DNA from: Anaerolineaceae bacterium
GTDB taxonomy: Bacteria > Chloroflexota > Anaerolineae > Anaerolineales > Anaerolineaceae
Reading direction: 5' to 3'
NCBI GenBank assembly: GCA_030653365.1
Contig: JAURZL010000012.1
Coordinates: forward strand, 1 to 64,000
DNA: 64,000 bases
The translations under genes and the position numbers were made by a program. How positions within the stretch are numbered: the first letter of the stretch is position 1; every line of letters begins with the position of its first letter. Of the stretch, positions 36,081-45,536 are shown piece after piece. The notes under the pieces were generated by a model, which saw nothing but the letters and a program-made list of their open reading frames with translations, did no database searches and had not been told where the DNA came from.

Positions 36081-37676
36081 TTATTTCACCAAGCCCAGAA
36101 TTTCATCCCCAGTAGTTTCCACAACCAACACTCCCGTATCAAATTGGGGAGCACTCGCTGAGAAGAGCCGATTGTTTTCGTAGAAGTAGATGGTTTGTCC
36201 ATCCTGGCTCCACACTGGTATGCCGGTGAAAGGGTGAGACAATGCAATTGGATCACTATTGTTTTCTGTGATCCAAAGGCCAGTATTCATACGAGAAGCC
36301 CATGCCCAATACTCCCCGTTTGGTGATGGATACGGCACTAACCCTTTTACTTCAGGCAGAATCTCCAGACTGTTGTGACCATACTGACCCTTATAGTAAA
36401 TATACTGAAGGCCTTCATCTCCATACACAGTTAAAAGATTGCCCTGTGGAATGAAACGGAGGCCATAAGCGATAATTTGTTCAAATTTTTTGCGACCAAT
36501 TTCACCAACGATCGGGCCGTCAGGGCCAAGAACCGGAACGCTTTCGCCAAAGATCATCAAGCCAGGCTCAAAAGGTTCGCTGCTGCCGCAATTATCGTAT
36601 GTGTATGCGACCGAAAACATTCCGAATTGGTTTTCGGGGTCATAGGCAGCAGCGGTAAACCCCTCCTCAACAATTACCAGCTGGTCAAAACTGGTTGCAT
36701 CCACAATTCGTAGGTTATATGAGCCACCACATAAACGCCCCCAACTAGCGATCAAAAAACGGTTGTTATCCATCCATGTCAGGAAGTCTTCTCCATTACT
36801 ATCCAATGTTTCCAGAAGGAGAACTTGATTACTTTGGAAATCATAAACCCACAAACCCGCCATTTTTGCACCAGCACCAGTACCAAAGGTGTATACACTC
36901 AAATATTGGAGAAATTGCCCGTCTGGCGACCAATGTAAAGCGGAGGCATGTCCGGCTTCGTCCGTCAGGCGAGTAACCGAATTATCAGATCGATTAAAAA
37001 GATAAACATCAGCACTGTCGCCATCACGGGCAGCTATAAAAGCTAATTGGGTACCATCTGGAGACCAGGCCAGACTGCTTATGGATTGCATAGCTCCGAA
37101 CGCTTCAAAAGACGGATCTCCATGGGTACCCTCCACACCTGGCTGGATGATTGGACCGGTCAGCTCCAATTGCAGAAGTGTTGTCTGGTTTACCAGATCC
37201 AGCACTACTAACACCGGGTTCACAGAGGCCCCGCCAAAACCCGTAATAAACGCGAAAAACTTTTTGTCCGGAGACATACCATCATTAAGATCCCAGGGGA
37301 TATCCAACTGATCATAGCTGATTTGTGTTGCTTGACGTGTTTGCTCATTCACCATCCAGATACCTGAACTGGTTACGGCAAGTATGTAGTCTTTCGGAAG
37401 ATAACCTGGATCTTGCATTGTCTCATCTGGTGGAGTGGGCTGCGCTGCTTCCTCCGGGATCGGAGAAACGATTTCCGGCTCTGGTAATGCCTCGGTAGTA
37501 TCAGGAAGCTCTTCCAAACCACCAGGAAGCACATCCTGCCAGGACTGACCCTGATTTCGGAAATAAACCAAGCCACCGCCAATAACAGCAACGCAACAGC
37601 AACCAAGAACGATCAGGACAACTACGATGACCCAAACCATTAATTTTGTATTCGTTTTTGCTTCCGGTTGTTTCAT
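36081..37676 (-). CDS. membrane-anchored beta-propeller (TolB/WD40-like) protein
   Basis: This 531-residue protein has one N-terminal membrane helix (about 13-38, with CCC inside it), a Pro/Glu-rich linker to about 88 and a TolB-type propeller. Repeats such as SLAWSPDGTQLAFIA and ALHWSPDGQFLQYLS are spaced about 40-50 residues apart. It has no enzymatic motif, so it is probably an extracytoplasmic scaffold or binding protein. Its start overlaps the stop of the upstream zinc-ribbon gene (ATGA), indicating translational coupling. Confidence 0.83.
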   Translation of the reverse strand: MKQPEAKTNTKLMVWVIVVVLIVLGCCCVAVIGGGLVYFRNQGQSWQDVLPGGLEELPDTTEALPEPEIVSPIPEEAAQPTPPDETMQDPGYLPKDYILAVTSSGIWMVNEQTRQATQISYDQLDIPWDLNDGMSPDKKFFAFITGFGGASVNPVLVVLDLVNQTTLLQLELTGPIIQPGVEGTHGDPSFEAFGAMQSISSLAWSPDGTQLAFIAARDGDSADVYLFNRSDNSVTRLTDEAGHASALHWSPDGQFLQYLSVYTFGTGAGAKMAGLWVYDFQSNQVLLLETLDSNGEDFLTWMDNNRFLIASWGRLCGGSYNLRIVDATSFDQLVIVEEGFTAAAYDPENQFGMFSVAYTYDNCGSSEPFEPGLMIFGESVPVLGPDGPIVGEIGRKKFEQIIAYGLRFIPQGNLLTVYGDEGLQYIYYKGQYGHNSLEILPEVKGLVPYPSPNGEYWAWASRMNTGLWITENNSDPIALSHPFTGIPVWSQDGQTIYFYENNRLFSASAPQFDTGVLVVETTGDEILGLVK

Positions 37677-37849
37677 AATATTTCTTCTCTCCGCGTCCCC
37701 CCACCTAATACCACGCCAGGGCTAGCTTGCTTATGAACTCGTTGATGAACCGCTCCCATTTTCGGAAGCTCTATGCTAACTGGCGTATTGCAGTTTTCAC
37801 AAAAGCGATTGCCTTCAGGAAGTTTATGACCACAATTTGCACAATTCAT
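37673..37849 (-). CDS. 58-residue zinc-ribbon protein
   Basis: This short gene starts at an ATG at 37849 with AAGGAA about nine bases upstream, and ends in TGA overlapping the ATG of the beta-propeller gene. Its product begins MNCANCGHKLPEG and continues NRFCENCN. Two CxxC pairs, at residues 3/6 and 17/20, form a complete zinc ribbon. The remaining 38 residues look flexible. The ribosome site, complete motif and stop-start overlap make it convincing despite its size. It may regulate or bind its partner; the function is unknown. Confidence 0.78.
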   Translation of the reverse strand: MNCANCGHKLPEGNRFCENCNTPVSIELPKMGAVHQRVHKQASPGVVLGGGTRREEIL

Positions 37850-37878
37850 TTCATAATTCCTTTTGTTTTGCCTGATTT

Positions 37879-37915
37879 CTTATCACACCGTCTATTTTTC
37901 TTTGTGAGTGATAAG
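37879..37915 (-). promoter_or_regulatory. CTTATCAC/GTGATAAG dyad upstream of the zinc-ribbon gene
   Basis: CTTATCAC (37879-37886) and GTGATAAG (37908-37915) are perfect inverted copies, 21 bases apart. On the minus strand TTAACA, then about 16 bases, then TTATCA could be a weak promoter overlapping one arm. This is a candidate operator for the zinc-ribbon/propeller pair. Confidence 0.35.
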
Positions 37916-38286
37916 ATAATTTCAAAATTTTGTTAAGATTTATCGAAAAAATTTCTATAGGATTCCTTCCTGCGTAGGCAAGGAATCGCTAAAAATCCGA
38001 TTCTTTATATTTTCTTACAAAGAGTCTGACTGGCTAAAATTTTTCAAATTATAATTGCTATTCACAAGGACTGATTTGTAACCAAAGTTTTTCGGAATAA
38101 TCGGAATATTATTTAAGTATAGCATTCTTACAAAAGATAGAATAAAAATTTGACAATAAAAAAATTTTATCATCTCAATAAGACTGGGTTGGCGGGTGTT
38201 TTGGCAGGGTTCACCGCCAACAACACCCAAACCGCTTATTATCGAAAAGATACCAATTTTCTCAATCTATCTCACAAAAAGAAAAA
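37916..38286. other. AT-rich intergenic region with stem-loops upstream of chrA
   Basis: GATTCCTT (37961-37968) pairs with AAGGAATC (37980-37987), with an inner CCT/AGG stem. TTGGCGG and CCGCCAA near 38188-38218 can also pair. TTGACA stands near 38150 without a clear -10 box at the proper distance. No gene is seen in either strand. Confidence 0.5.
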
Positions 38287-39438
38287 ATGAACGAAACAAG
38301 GCAGTCAAAACACACGGGTAGTTTAAAAGAAGTCATTTTACTTTTCCTCAAGCTGGGAATAACCGGATTTGGGGGACCGGCTGCTCATATCAGCATGATG
38401 CATGATGAGGTGGTTAAGCGTCGCAAATGGCTGGATGAACAGGAATTCCTCGATCTGATTGGCGCAACAAATCTTATCCCTGGTCCCAATTCAACTGAAA
38501 TGGCGATCCATATCAGCTTAAAGCATGCAGGCTGGCGTGGATTGATTTTGGGCGGAATAAGCTTTATATTTCCAGCAGTGCTGATTGTGCTCGGGTTGGC
38601 ATGGCTGTATGTTCAGTATGGATCATATCCTCAGGCTGAATGGCTGCTATATGGCATCAAACCAGTTGTGATCGCGATTGTTTTTCAGGCTTTATGGAGT
38701 CTTGGAAAAAAGGCGATAAAAGACAGGATTACGGGAATTGGTGTGCTTGGTGTGATGGTTCTTTATTGGTTAGGTGTGAATGAGATCGCATTATTATTTG
38801 GTGGCGGGTTTGCCCTACTTTTACTGAAGAATTTTAAGAGTATGGAGACAAAACAATTTGCCGGAATCGCCTTGCCTGGTTCGTTACTGGTTGCATTTCC
38901 CCAGACAATTTCCAGCGTTCAGCTGCCAATCCTATTTTTCACATTTTTAAAGATTGGGTCCATTCTGTATGGTAGCGGTTATGTTCTGCTGGCATTTCTA
39001 CGCTCCGATCTTGTCGTAAATTTCGGCTGGCTGACAGACCAACAATTGATTGATGCCATCGCAATCGGGCAGGTAACACCTGGCCCTGTTTTTACCACTG
39101 CAACATTCATTGGATATATTCTGGCAGGTGTGCCTGGTGCTTTGCTGGCAACTCTGGGAATTTTTCTGCCTTCGTTTGTGTTTGTAGCGCTTTCTTCACC
39201 ATTGATCCCCAAATTGAGAAATTCAAAATTCTTTGGCAGTCTGCTGGACGGCATCAACGCTGTATCTCTGGGACTCATGGCAGCGGTTCTTGTGCAATTG
39301 GGACGTTCTTCTCTGATTGATCCTCTCACGATTCTCATCGGATTAATCTCAGCGATTTTGTTAATCCGCTTTCGCGTCAATTCAACCTGGTTGATATTGG
39401 GCGGGGGTATCATTGGTCTGGTTTCCGCTTTGGTGTAA
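38287..39438 (+). CDS. chrA: chromate transporter family protein
   Basis: This 383-residue membrane protein has both CHR halves. The N-half has FLKLGITGFGGPAAHISMM and IGATNLIPGPNSTEMA. The C-half has FFTFLKIGSILYGSGYVLLA and AIAIGQVTPGPVFTTATFIG. The paired FGGP and PGP motifs are diagnostic of the family. It would export chromate or move a related oxyanion; family membership does not prove chromate resistance. The ribosome site before the ATG is poor (AAAGAAAAA). Confidence 0.93.
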   Translation: MNETRQSKHTGSLKEVILLFLKLGITGFGGPAAHISMMHDEVVKRRKWLDEQEFLDLIGATNLIPGPNSTEMAIHISLKHAGWRGLILGGISFIFPAVLIVLGLAWLYVQYGSYPQAEWLLYGIKPVVIAIVFQALWSLGKKAIKDRITGIGVLGVMVLYWLGVNEIALLFGGGFALLLLKNFKSMETKQFAGIALPGSLLVAFPQTISSVQLPILFFTFLKIGSILYGSGYVLLAFLRSDLVVNFGWLTDQQLIDAIAIGQVTPGPVFTTATFIGYILAGVPGALLATLGIFLPSFVFVALSSPLIPKLRNSKFFGSLLDGINAVSLGLMAAVLVQLGRSSLIDPLTILIGLISAILLIRFRVNSTWLILGGGIIGLVSALV

Positions 39439-39517
39439 AATATGGCTCATTATCAATGATTTTCCCGGAAGATTGATACAATTGATTATCAGCATGCATT
39501 TCCAGTGAGATAAAAAA

Positions 39518-40819
39518 ATGAAAAAACCCATCAGCTATAGCCCCCATTCAAGAGATTTATTGGTACACGGTATCGCATCCGCCAAAGTTGGTGAAAAACA
39601 ATTGGCATATCGATACCTGGAACGCTATCTGTATCAGGATCCACCTGTAAAAGAACAAATTGATGCCATGTATTATTTAAGTCTGGTCTCTCCAACCGAA
39701 GCCGAACAAAGGAATTGGATTGAAAAGATTTTGGCAATGGATCCAACGGAAGGCAGAGCTCGTCGTCAACTGGCGATTCTGGATGGCGAACTGGATGAGG
39801 AAAAGATTATTGACCCGGATCGTTTACCCGGGCAAACCACCTTTCAAGTCGAGGCTGGTGAGCTGGATCGCTTTGTTTGTCCTCAATGCGGCGGTCGAAT
39901 GACCTTTGCGCCAGATGGATTGTCTCTGCTCTGTGAAAATTGTGAGACAAAATCTTTGCGAAAAAAGTCTGGCAGGCGAATTGAAGAAGAGAATTTTCTG
40001 ATAGCATTAGCCACCGGGCAGGGACATTCCAGAGCGGTCAACACCCAGATTTCCCTTTGCGTTGGCTGTGGTGCTGAATTTATCATTCCACCACAACAAC
40101 TCACGTGGCAATGCCCATTCTGTGAGTCCAATTACACGGTGGTGCATAAAGAAGAACGTGAGATCCTTTTACCTGGGGCGATTATCCCGTTTCATCTTAC
40201 AGAACCAATGGCATACCAATATTTGATTAAATGGTGGCAAACCAGTGAGTCACCTGGTGAGGGAAAATTTGAAGCATTGCAGGGAATCTATTTGCCAATG
40301 TGGACTTTTGATATTGGTGGTTTTATCGATTGGCAATTGGAAGAAATGGAAAACCGGCAATGGTATCTGCAATCCAGTACCAAGACGATCTTTCACGACG
40401 ATGTTCGAGTCCCAGCTACCCGGAAATGTCCAGGCTTGATGAACGAGCTGATCAATAGCTTCGATTTTAATGGTCTCGTGCCATTCGAAGACCAGTACCT
40501 GGCCAATTGGATGGCAGAGAGTTATGACCGTCCAGCGGGTGATGCTGCCATCAGCGCCAGAAAAGTGGTATTGGATGCTGAACATCAAAATCTGTTGGAT
40601 GAAAATATTAAACCAATCCGCAATTTACAACTTAACACACGTAGGGTCACAGTGGAGCAATATAAATTGGTTCTGGTGCCGGTTTGGAGCGCAATGCTGG
40701 TTCTGGGTGCTGAACGTTTCCCGGTGATGATCAATGGACAAAATGGGAAACTTTTCAGCACTTTCCAGGAAGAGGAAGAAGGTGGTTGGTTTTCCAAAAT
40801 GTTGCGATGGCGAGACTGA
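39518..40819 (+). CDS. double zinc-ribbon protein with TPR-like N-terminus
   Basis: This 433-residue soluble protein starts with TPR-like helices (about 10-90, HGIASAKVGEKQLAYRYLERYL). Two zinc ribbons follow: CPQCGG/CENCE (about 114-137) and CVGCGAEF/CPFCESN (about 177-204). The C-terminal half is mixed alpha/beta with the Trp-rich stretch YLPMWTFDIGG. The last part resembles proteins that sit with membrane or DnaJ-like factors, but I cannot name a family. Three bases separate it from the HAD phosphatase gene. Confidence 0.8.
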   Translation: MKKPISYSPHSRDLLVHGIASAKVGEKQLAYRYLERYLYQDPPVKEQIDAMYYLSLVSPTEAEQRNWIEKILAMDPTEGRARRQLAILDGELDEEKIIDPDRLPGQTTFQVEAGELDRFVCPQCGGRMTFAPDGLSLLCENCETKSLRKKSGRRIEEENFLIALATGQGHSRAVNTQISLCVGCGAEFIIPPQQLTWQCPFCESNYTVVHKEEREILLPGAIIPFHLTEPMAYQYLIKWWQTSESPGEGKFEALQGIYLPMWTFDIGGFIDWQLEEMENRQWYLQSSTKTIFHDDVRVPATRKCPGLMNELINSFDFNGLVPFEDQYLANWMAESYDRPAGDAAISARKVVLDAEHQNLLDENIKPIRNLQLNTRRVTVEQYKLVLVPVWSAMLVLGAERFPVMINGQNGKLFSTFQEEEEGGWFSKMLRWRD

Positions 40820-40822
40820 ACA

Positions 40823-41632
40823 ATGGCGCCTCTCAATACTGGCAAATTGGTTGGGGTAAAAGCTTTTGTGCTTGATATGGATGGTACCATCTTCCTGGGC
40901 AATCGTTTGTTGCCAGGTGCCAAGGAGTTTGTAGAACATTTAGGATTAAAGCAAATTCCCTATCTTTTTCTCACCAATAACTCTTCCAAAGATCGCAGAT
41001 TATATGCTGAAAAACTGAACAGTCTGGGAATGGATGTCGATGAAAGCATGATATTCACCGCGGGGGAAGCAACCGCTGTTTTCATAAAACAACAATTTTC
41101 GCACATCCAAAATATTGATCTGATCGGCACTCCAGCATTGGAAAAAGAGTTTGAATCACACGGGTTCAAATTAACAACTTTAAATCCTCAGGCATTTGTA
41201 TTGGGATTCGATACCACCCTGACCTATGAGAAATTGTGGCGTTTGTGTGATGGGGTACGAACTGGGTTACCTTACTTTTCAACCCACGCAGATATCAACT
41301 GCCCGCTGGAAGAGGGTGTCATGCCCGACATTGGTGCCATGATTGCCTTCGTGGAAGCTTCCACCGGCCGGTGGCCTGATCATGTTATCGGGAAGCCCAA
41401 TCCTCCAATTGTCAGCGCTTTGACGCAACGATTGGGTCTCCCGACCGAAGATATCTGTATGGTTGGAGACCGGTTATATACAGATATAGCACTTGGCAAG
41501 GCGGGATTACGAACTGTTTTGGTTTTGAGTGGCGAAACAAAACACTATGATCTTATCAATTCAGAGTATCAACCTGATCTGGTAGTTGAACATTTGGGTA
41601 TATTATTAAATATTATTGGTGCATCTCATTAA
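40823..41632 (+). CDS. HAD-IIA family phosphatase (NagD/PGP-like)
   Basis: This 269-residue phosphatase carries motif I DMDGTIFLG (nucleophile Asp), motif II FLTNNSS, and GKPNPP plus GDRLYTDIALG as motifs III and IV, with a type IIA cap between. The family dephosphorylates small molecules such as nucleotide monophosphates, p-nitrophenyl phosphate or phosphoglycolate. It is tightly placed after the zinc-ribbon gene and 63 bases before the aldo/keto reductase, so these are probably one operon. Confidence 0.93.
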   Translation: MAPLNTGKLVGVKAFVLDMDGTIFLGNRLLPGAKEFVEHLGLKQIPYLFLTNNSSKDRRLYAEKLNSLGMDVDESMIFTAGEATAVFIKQQFSHIQNIDLIGTPALEKEFESHGFKLTTLNPQAFVLGFDTTLTYEKLWRLCDGVRTGLPYFSTHADINCPLEEGVMPDIGAMIAFVEASTGRWPDHVIGKPNPPIVSALTQRLGLPTEDICMVGDRLYTDIALGKAGLRTVLVLSGETKHYDLINSEYQPDLVVEHLGILLNIIGASH

Positions 41633-41694
41633 AAATTTTGGTTAGTCGGTGTTTTGATGAAAAGATCGAAACAGTAATCTTAAGGAGGGAACAG

Positions 41695-42546
41695 ATGGAA
41701 AAACGAGAATTGGGAAGAACTGGACATTTCTCCAGTGTAGCAATTTTTGGAGGGGCTGCCTTTTGGGATATCACCCAATCCATGGCGAACCAGGTATTGG
41801 AACAGGTCCTTGCTGCAGGTGTTAATCATATTGATGTTGCGCCTTCTTATGGTGTTGCAGAGGAGCGTGTGGGACCGTGGTTGAAACGCGAACGACAGCG
41901 TTTCTTTCTGGGTTGTAAAACAATGGAGCGCTCAGCAGAAGCAGCCTGGAATGAAATGCAGGCATCCTTAAAACGCCTACAGGTGGAGCAATTCGATCTC
42001 TATCAAATCCATGCCATTACCACCCAGGAAGAGCTGGACGCTGCCATGAGTAATGGTGGCGCGATAGAAACCCTGGCGAAAGCCCGTGAGGAAGGCATAA
42101 CCCGCTACCTGGGCATTACCGGTCATGGCATGCAGTCTCCGGCCTTATTCTTGCAGGCAATTCAACGCTTTGACTTTGACACGGTCATGTTCCCGCTTAA
42201 TTACGGTTTATTTGCCCAGGATGAATACCGCATGGGAGCCCTGGAGTTGCTGAAGGAATGTAAAGCCCGACGTATTGGAACAATGATCATTAAATCCGTT
42301 ACGCGTGGTCCTTGGAACGAACGTCCAAAAACACATACTACCTGGTATGAGCCATTTCACACACTCCAATCCATTCAGGAGTCGGTCAACTTTGTGCTTT
42401 CACAGGATGTGACTGGTTTGTGCATGGCGGGAGACATTACTGTAATACCGATGGTGTTGCAGGCTTGTGAGCACTTTACACCACTATCAGAAGATGAGCA
42501 AAATGCTCTGATTGAGCGTGGTAAAGCGATGGAGATGATTTTCTGA
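41695..42546 (+). CDS. aldo/keto reductase
   Basis: This 283-residue NAD(P)H-dependent oxidoreductase has a TIM barrel. It starts at the ATG at 41695, where AAGGAGGG lies upstream; an earlier ATG at 41638 lacks such a site. The tetrad is visible: Asp and Tyr in HIDVAPSYG, Lys in LGCKTMERS and His in LYQIHAI. The N-terminal RELGRTG is typical. The substrate is unknown. It is the last gene before a strong palindromic terminator. Confidence 0.92.
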   Translation: MEKRELGRTGHFSSVAIFGGAAFWDITQSMANQVLEQVLAAGVNHIDVAPSYGVAEERVGPWLKRERQRFFLGCKTMERSAEAAWNEMQASLKRLQVEQFDLYQIHAITTQEELDAAMSNGGAIETLAKAREEGITRYLGITGHGMQSPALFLQAIQRFDFDTVMFPLNYGLFAQDEYRMGALELLKECKARRIGTMIIKSVTRGPWNERPKTHTTWYEPFHTLQSIQESVNFVLSQDVTGLCMAGDITVIPMVLQACEHFTPLSEDEQNALIERGKAMEMIF

Positions 42547-42554
42547 TAAAAATT

Positions 42555-42578
42555 CGGGGTGTCCAGCTGGACACCCCG
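42555..42578. terminator. bidirectional terminator, 24-bp perfect palindrome
   Basis: CGGGGTGTCC (42555-42564), AGCT, GGACACCCCG (42569-42578). The whole 24 bases are palindromic. On the minus strand AATTTTTATC follows; on the plus strand an ATTATCATTATTTTT tail follows. It separates the aldo/keto reductase from the convergent hydroxylase operon and should serve both. Confidence 0.9.
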
Positions 42579-42585
42579 ATTATCA

Positions 42586-45522
42586 TTATTTTTCCTGAAT
42601 GCCTTTCCAGACTTTTTCTGGAAATACCGGCAATTCACGCAGGCGTACACCGATGGCGTCGAAGATGGCATTTGAAACTGCCGGACCAACACCGTCCATC
42701 GGAATTTCCGCCACAGCTTTGGCGCCATACGGACCGCTCGGTTCGTAGGTTGGAACCAGGATGGCAGTGATCTCCGGGGATTCATCAGCCTCATAAATGC
42801 GATAATCACCAATGCGTTTCTGTAGCACATTTCCTTCTTGATCGTATTCCATGCTTTCAGAGATTGCCATACCCAATGCTTGCAGTTGGCCGCCTTCAAT
42901 CTGACCGGAAGCAGTCACCGGATTGATCGCGGTTCCACAATCAACCGCCATCACCATACGTGGAACCCGCACCATGCCGGTCTCAGTATCCACTTCAACC
43001 TCAACAAACTGTGCCCCGAAGGGTGGTGGTGCATAATTGGACATGAACGAAGCTGTCCCCATAATCTGTTGCTGATCGACGGTATGCAGGCTGTTCAATG
43101 CTACTGCTTCCAGTGTGACTGACCGTCCATCGGCAGCAAAGGCATGATTGTGGCGCAAGTACATGCCTTCCGTGGTGGTTTTGAGCATCTTAGCAGCGCG
43201 TTCAACAATCTGTTTCCGTACAATCTCTGCTGCCTTCTTGGCTGAACCACCTGAAATAAAAGTGGTGCTGGAAGCATACGCGCCAACATCAAAGGGCGTC
43301 ATATCCGTATCCGAGGAGTAGATGATAATATCCTGCAAAGTACAACCCAGTGTCTCAGCTACAATTTGAGCGATAACGGTATCAGAACCCGTGCCGAGGT
43401 CGGTTGCACCAACGAGCACATTAAAGCTGCCATCGTCATTCATTTTGATTGAAGCACCACCCATATCCAGACCGGGAATGGCTGTTCCATGCATACAGGC
43501 TGCTACCCCCAATCCTCTGCGGATGTGTGGTCGTTCGGGATCAACCCTCCATTTAGGATCATTGCGACGTTCCCACTGGATGGATTTGGCTGCTTTATCA
43601 AAACATTCATCCAGTCCGCAACTCATTACATATTGTTCAATCGTGCCACCTTCACCCAGCGCAGTGGAAATCGGAATATGAGAACCGACTCCTACTGCAT
43701 TTTTGCGGCGGAATTCCACCGGATCAAAGCCGAGTGAATGTGCAATCTCATCCACGATTACTTCCAGAGCAAACATTCCTTGAGGTGCTCCATACCCACG
43801 GAAGGCACCTGAAGGGGCTTTATTGGTGTAGTAGATTGCAGCATGGAAGCGCAAAGCATCTGCTTTATAGGTGGAAAGGCCACGTAAACCGGAGACACTG
43901 GCAACGGTCAGAGAATGTGAACCATAAGCACCCGTATCGGAGATGACATTCATATCCAGAGCACGAATGGTGCCATCGTTCATCACACCAACCTTGAAGG
44001 TCACATACATCGGATGACGGGAACGCGAGCTGATAAATTCCTGTTCGCGTGAATATTCCAGCTTCACCGGACGGTTGGTTGCAAGCGTCAGATGGGCAGC
44101 CAGGTCTTCGATCAGCATCTCTTGCTTGCCACCAAAGCCGCCACCAATTCGCGGTTTGATCACCCGGATGCGTTTAATTGGTAAACCAATCAATGGGGCG
44201 AGCATACGTCGTGCGTGGAAAGGTACCTGGGTGGAAGTGCGAACGACCAGACGTTCGTCCTCATCCCAATAGGTAATGCAGATATGTGGTTCAATATGCA
44301 CATGTTGTTGTTTTGGGGTGTAGTATGTGTTTTCAAAGATACGATCACAGGTTGCAAACACAGACTCCACATCGCCATAGGTTGCATCAACGGTGTTAAC
44401 CAGATTGCGGCTGGCATCCGGGATACCATAAGCATCCGGCTCATCATGGATCACTGGCGCACCAGGTTTTCCGGCATCACGGGGATCTAGCACAACCGGC
44501 AGGACTTCATAATCGACATCAATCAATTTAATCGCTTCGCGAGCTATTTCTGGGGTCTCAGCCGCCACCACAGCTACTCGGTCGCCAACATGTCGAACTT
44601 TATTATCCAGCGAAACCTGATCCCATGGGGTTGGGTTCGGCCAGGTTTGTCCACCCGAGGCATAAAGCACTCGTGGCACATCTTTATAGGTTAATACGGC
44701 ATGTACACCGGGCAATGCGCGTGCTTTGGATACATCAATGTGCAGGATGCGTGCATGCCCATGCGGGCTGGTCAGCATTTCGGCATAAAGCATCCCAGGT
44801 AGGTTGATATCATCGGTAAAGGCAGGTTTACCTTTAGCCAGCTTAACAGCATCCACCTTAATTTCCGGACGGCCCACCACATCGGTTTGGGATTCTGGTG
44901 TCACCCATGGTGCTACCTTTACATCCGGTTTGGTTTTAACACTCTGGTCGGAATGATCTCCACCCATGAAATCGGGGAGATTTCGCCCCAGATCGGACTC
45001 TCCAGTAAGGCCAAAAGCGATATCCATCGGAATACCGCCACCATCAATGGGTGGTACTTCTTCACCGCGCATCATGGCTGCAGCACGCATAATTGCATCA
45101 ACAGGTTTTACATAACCGGTACAACGACAAATCGTAGAGCTGATGGCGTCGCGGGCAACTGTTAAGGTGGGATACATATCTTTATTGATCAGGGCTTTTG
45201 TTGCCAGAATCATCGCTGGTGTACAAAAACCGCATTGAACTGCGCCCATCTCAGTGAAAGCTTTCTGAATTGGATGGATGGTATTGACTTCGCTCATCCC
45301 TTCCACGGTCTCAATTTCATGCCCATCCGCTTGCGGTGCCATAATGATGCAGGTTGGGACTAATTTGCCATCCATTAACACGGAACAGGCACCACATTCT
45401 CCGGTTTCACACCCATGTTTGACACTCCAGACGCCAGCACGTCGCAGGGCAGTCAGAAGACTTTCATCCTGAATCACTACCAGGTCGGTATCTTTTCCAT
45501 TAAGTTTGAAATTTATATTCAT
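42586..45522 (-). CDS. xanthine dehydrogenase-family hydroxylase, fused [2Fe-2S] and molybdopterin subunits
   Basis: This 978-residue enzyme starts with the two-cluster [2Fe-2S] module: CETGECGAC for the plant-type cluster, and CGFC with CRC for the second. The molybdopterin part runs from about 200 to the end, with GGGFGGKQE, GAFRGYGAPQ and, near the C-terminus, AKAVAEIP with the probable catalytic Glu939. In most family members these are separate chains; here only the FAD subunit is separate, encoded upstream. GGAG precedes the ATG. It hydroxylates a purine or other N-heterocycle using water, passing electrons through Fe-S to FAD. The nucleoside-type transporter in the same operon favours purines. 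Confidence 0.93.
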   Translation of the reverse strand: MNINFKLNGKDTDLVVIQDESLLTALRRAGVWSVKHGCETGECGACSVLMDGKLVPTCIIMAPQADGHEIETVEGMSEVNTIHPIQKAFTEMGAVQCGFCTPAMILATKALINKDMYPTLTVARDAISSTICRCTGYVKPVDAIMRAAAMMRGEEVPPIDGGGIPMDIAFGLTGESDLGRNLPDFMGGDHSDQSVKTKPDVKVAPWVTPESQTDVVGRPEIKVDAVKLAKGKPAFTDDINLPGMLYAEMLTSPHGHARILHIDVSKARALPGVHAVLTYKDVPRVLYASGGQTWPNPTPWDQVSLDNKVRHVGDRVAVVAAETPEIAREAIKLIDVDYEVLPVVLDPRDAGKPGAPVIHDEPDAYGIPDASRNLVNTVDATYGDVESVFATCDRIFENTYYTPKQQHVHIEPHICITYWDEDERLVVRTSTQVPFHARRMLAPLIGLPIKRIRVIKPRIGGGFGGKQEMLIEDLAAHLTLATNRPVKLEYSREQEFISSRSRHPMYVTFKVGVMNDGTIRALDMNVISDTGAYGSHSLTVASVSGLRGLSTYKADALRFHAAIYYTNKAPSGAFRGYGAPQGMFALEVIVDEIAHSLGFDPVEFRRKNAVGVGSHIPISTALGEGGTIEQYVMSCGLDECFDKAAKSIQWERRNDPKWRVDPERPHIRRGLGVAACMHGTAIPGLDMGGASIKMNDDGSFNVLVGATDLGTGSDTVIAQIVAETLGCTLQDIIIYSSDTDMTPFDVGAYASSTTFISGGSAKKAAEIVRKQIVERAAKMLKTTTEGMYLRHNHAFAADGRSVTLEAVALNSLHTVDQQQIMGTASFMSNYAPPPFGAQFVEVEVDTETGMVRVPRMVMAVDCGTAINPVTASGQIEGGQLQALGMAISESMEYDQEGNVLQKRIGDYRIYEADESPEITAILVPTYEPSGPYGAKAVAEIPMDGVGPAVSNAIFDAIGVRLRELPVFPEKVWKGIQEK

Positions 45523-45536
45523 TTGTTCTCCTTGAT

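Noticed and set aside
37961..37987. Stem-loop upstream of chrA as a metal or oxyanion riboswitch
   Set aside because: It is a simple hairpin over 290 bases from the chrA start, without a recognisable conserved core.
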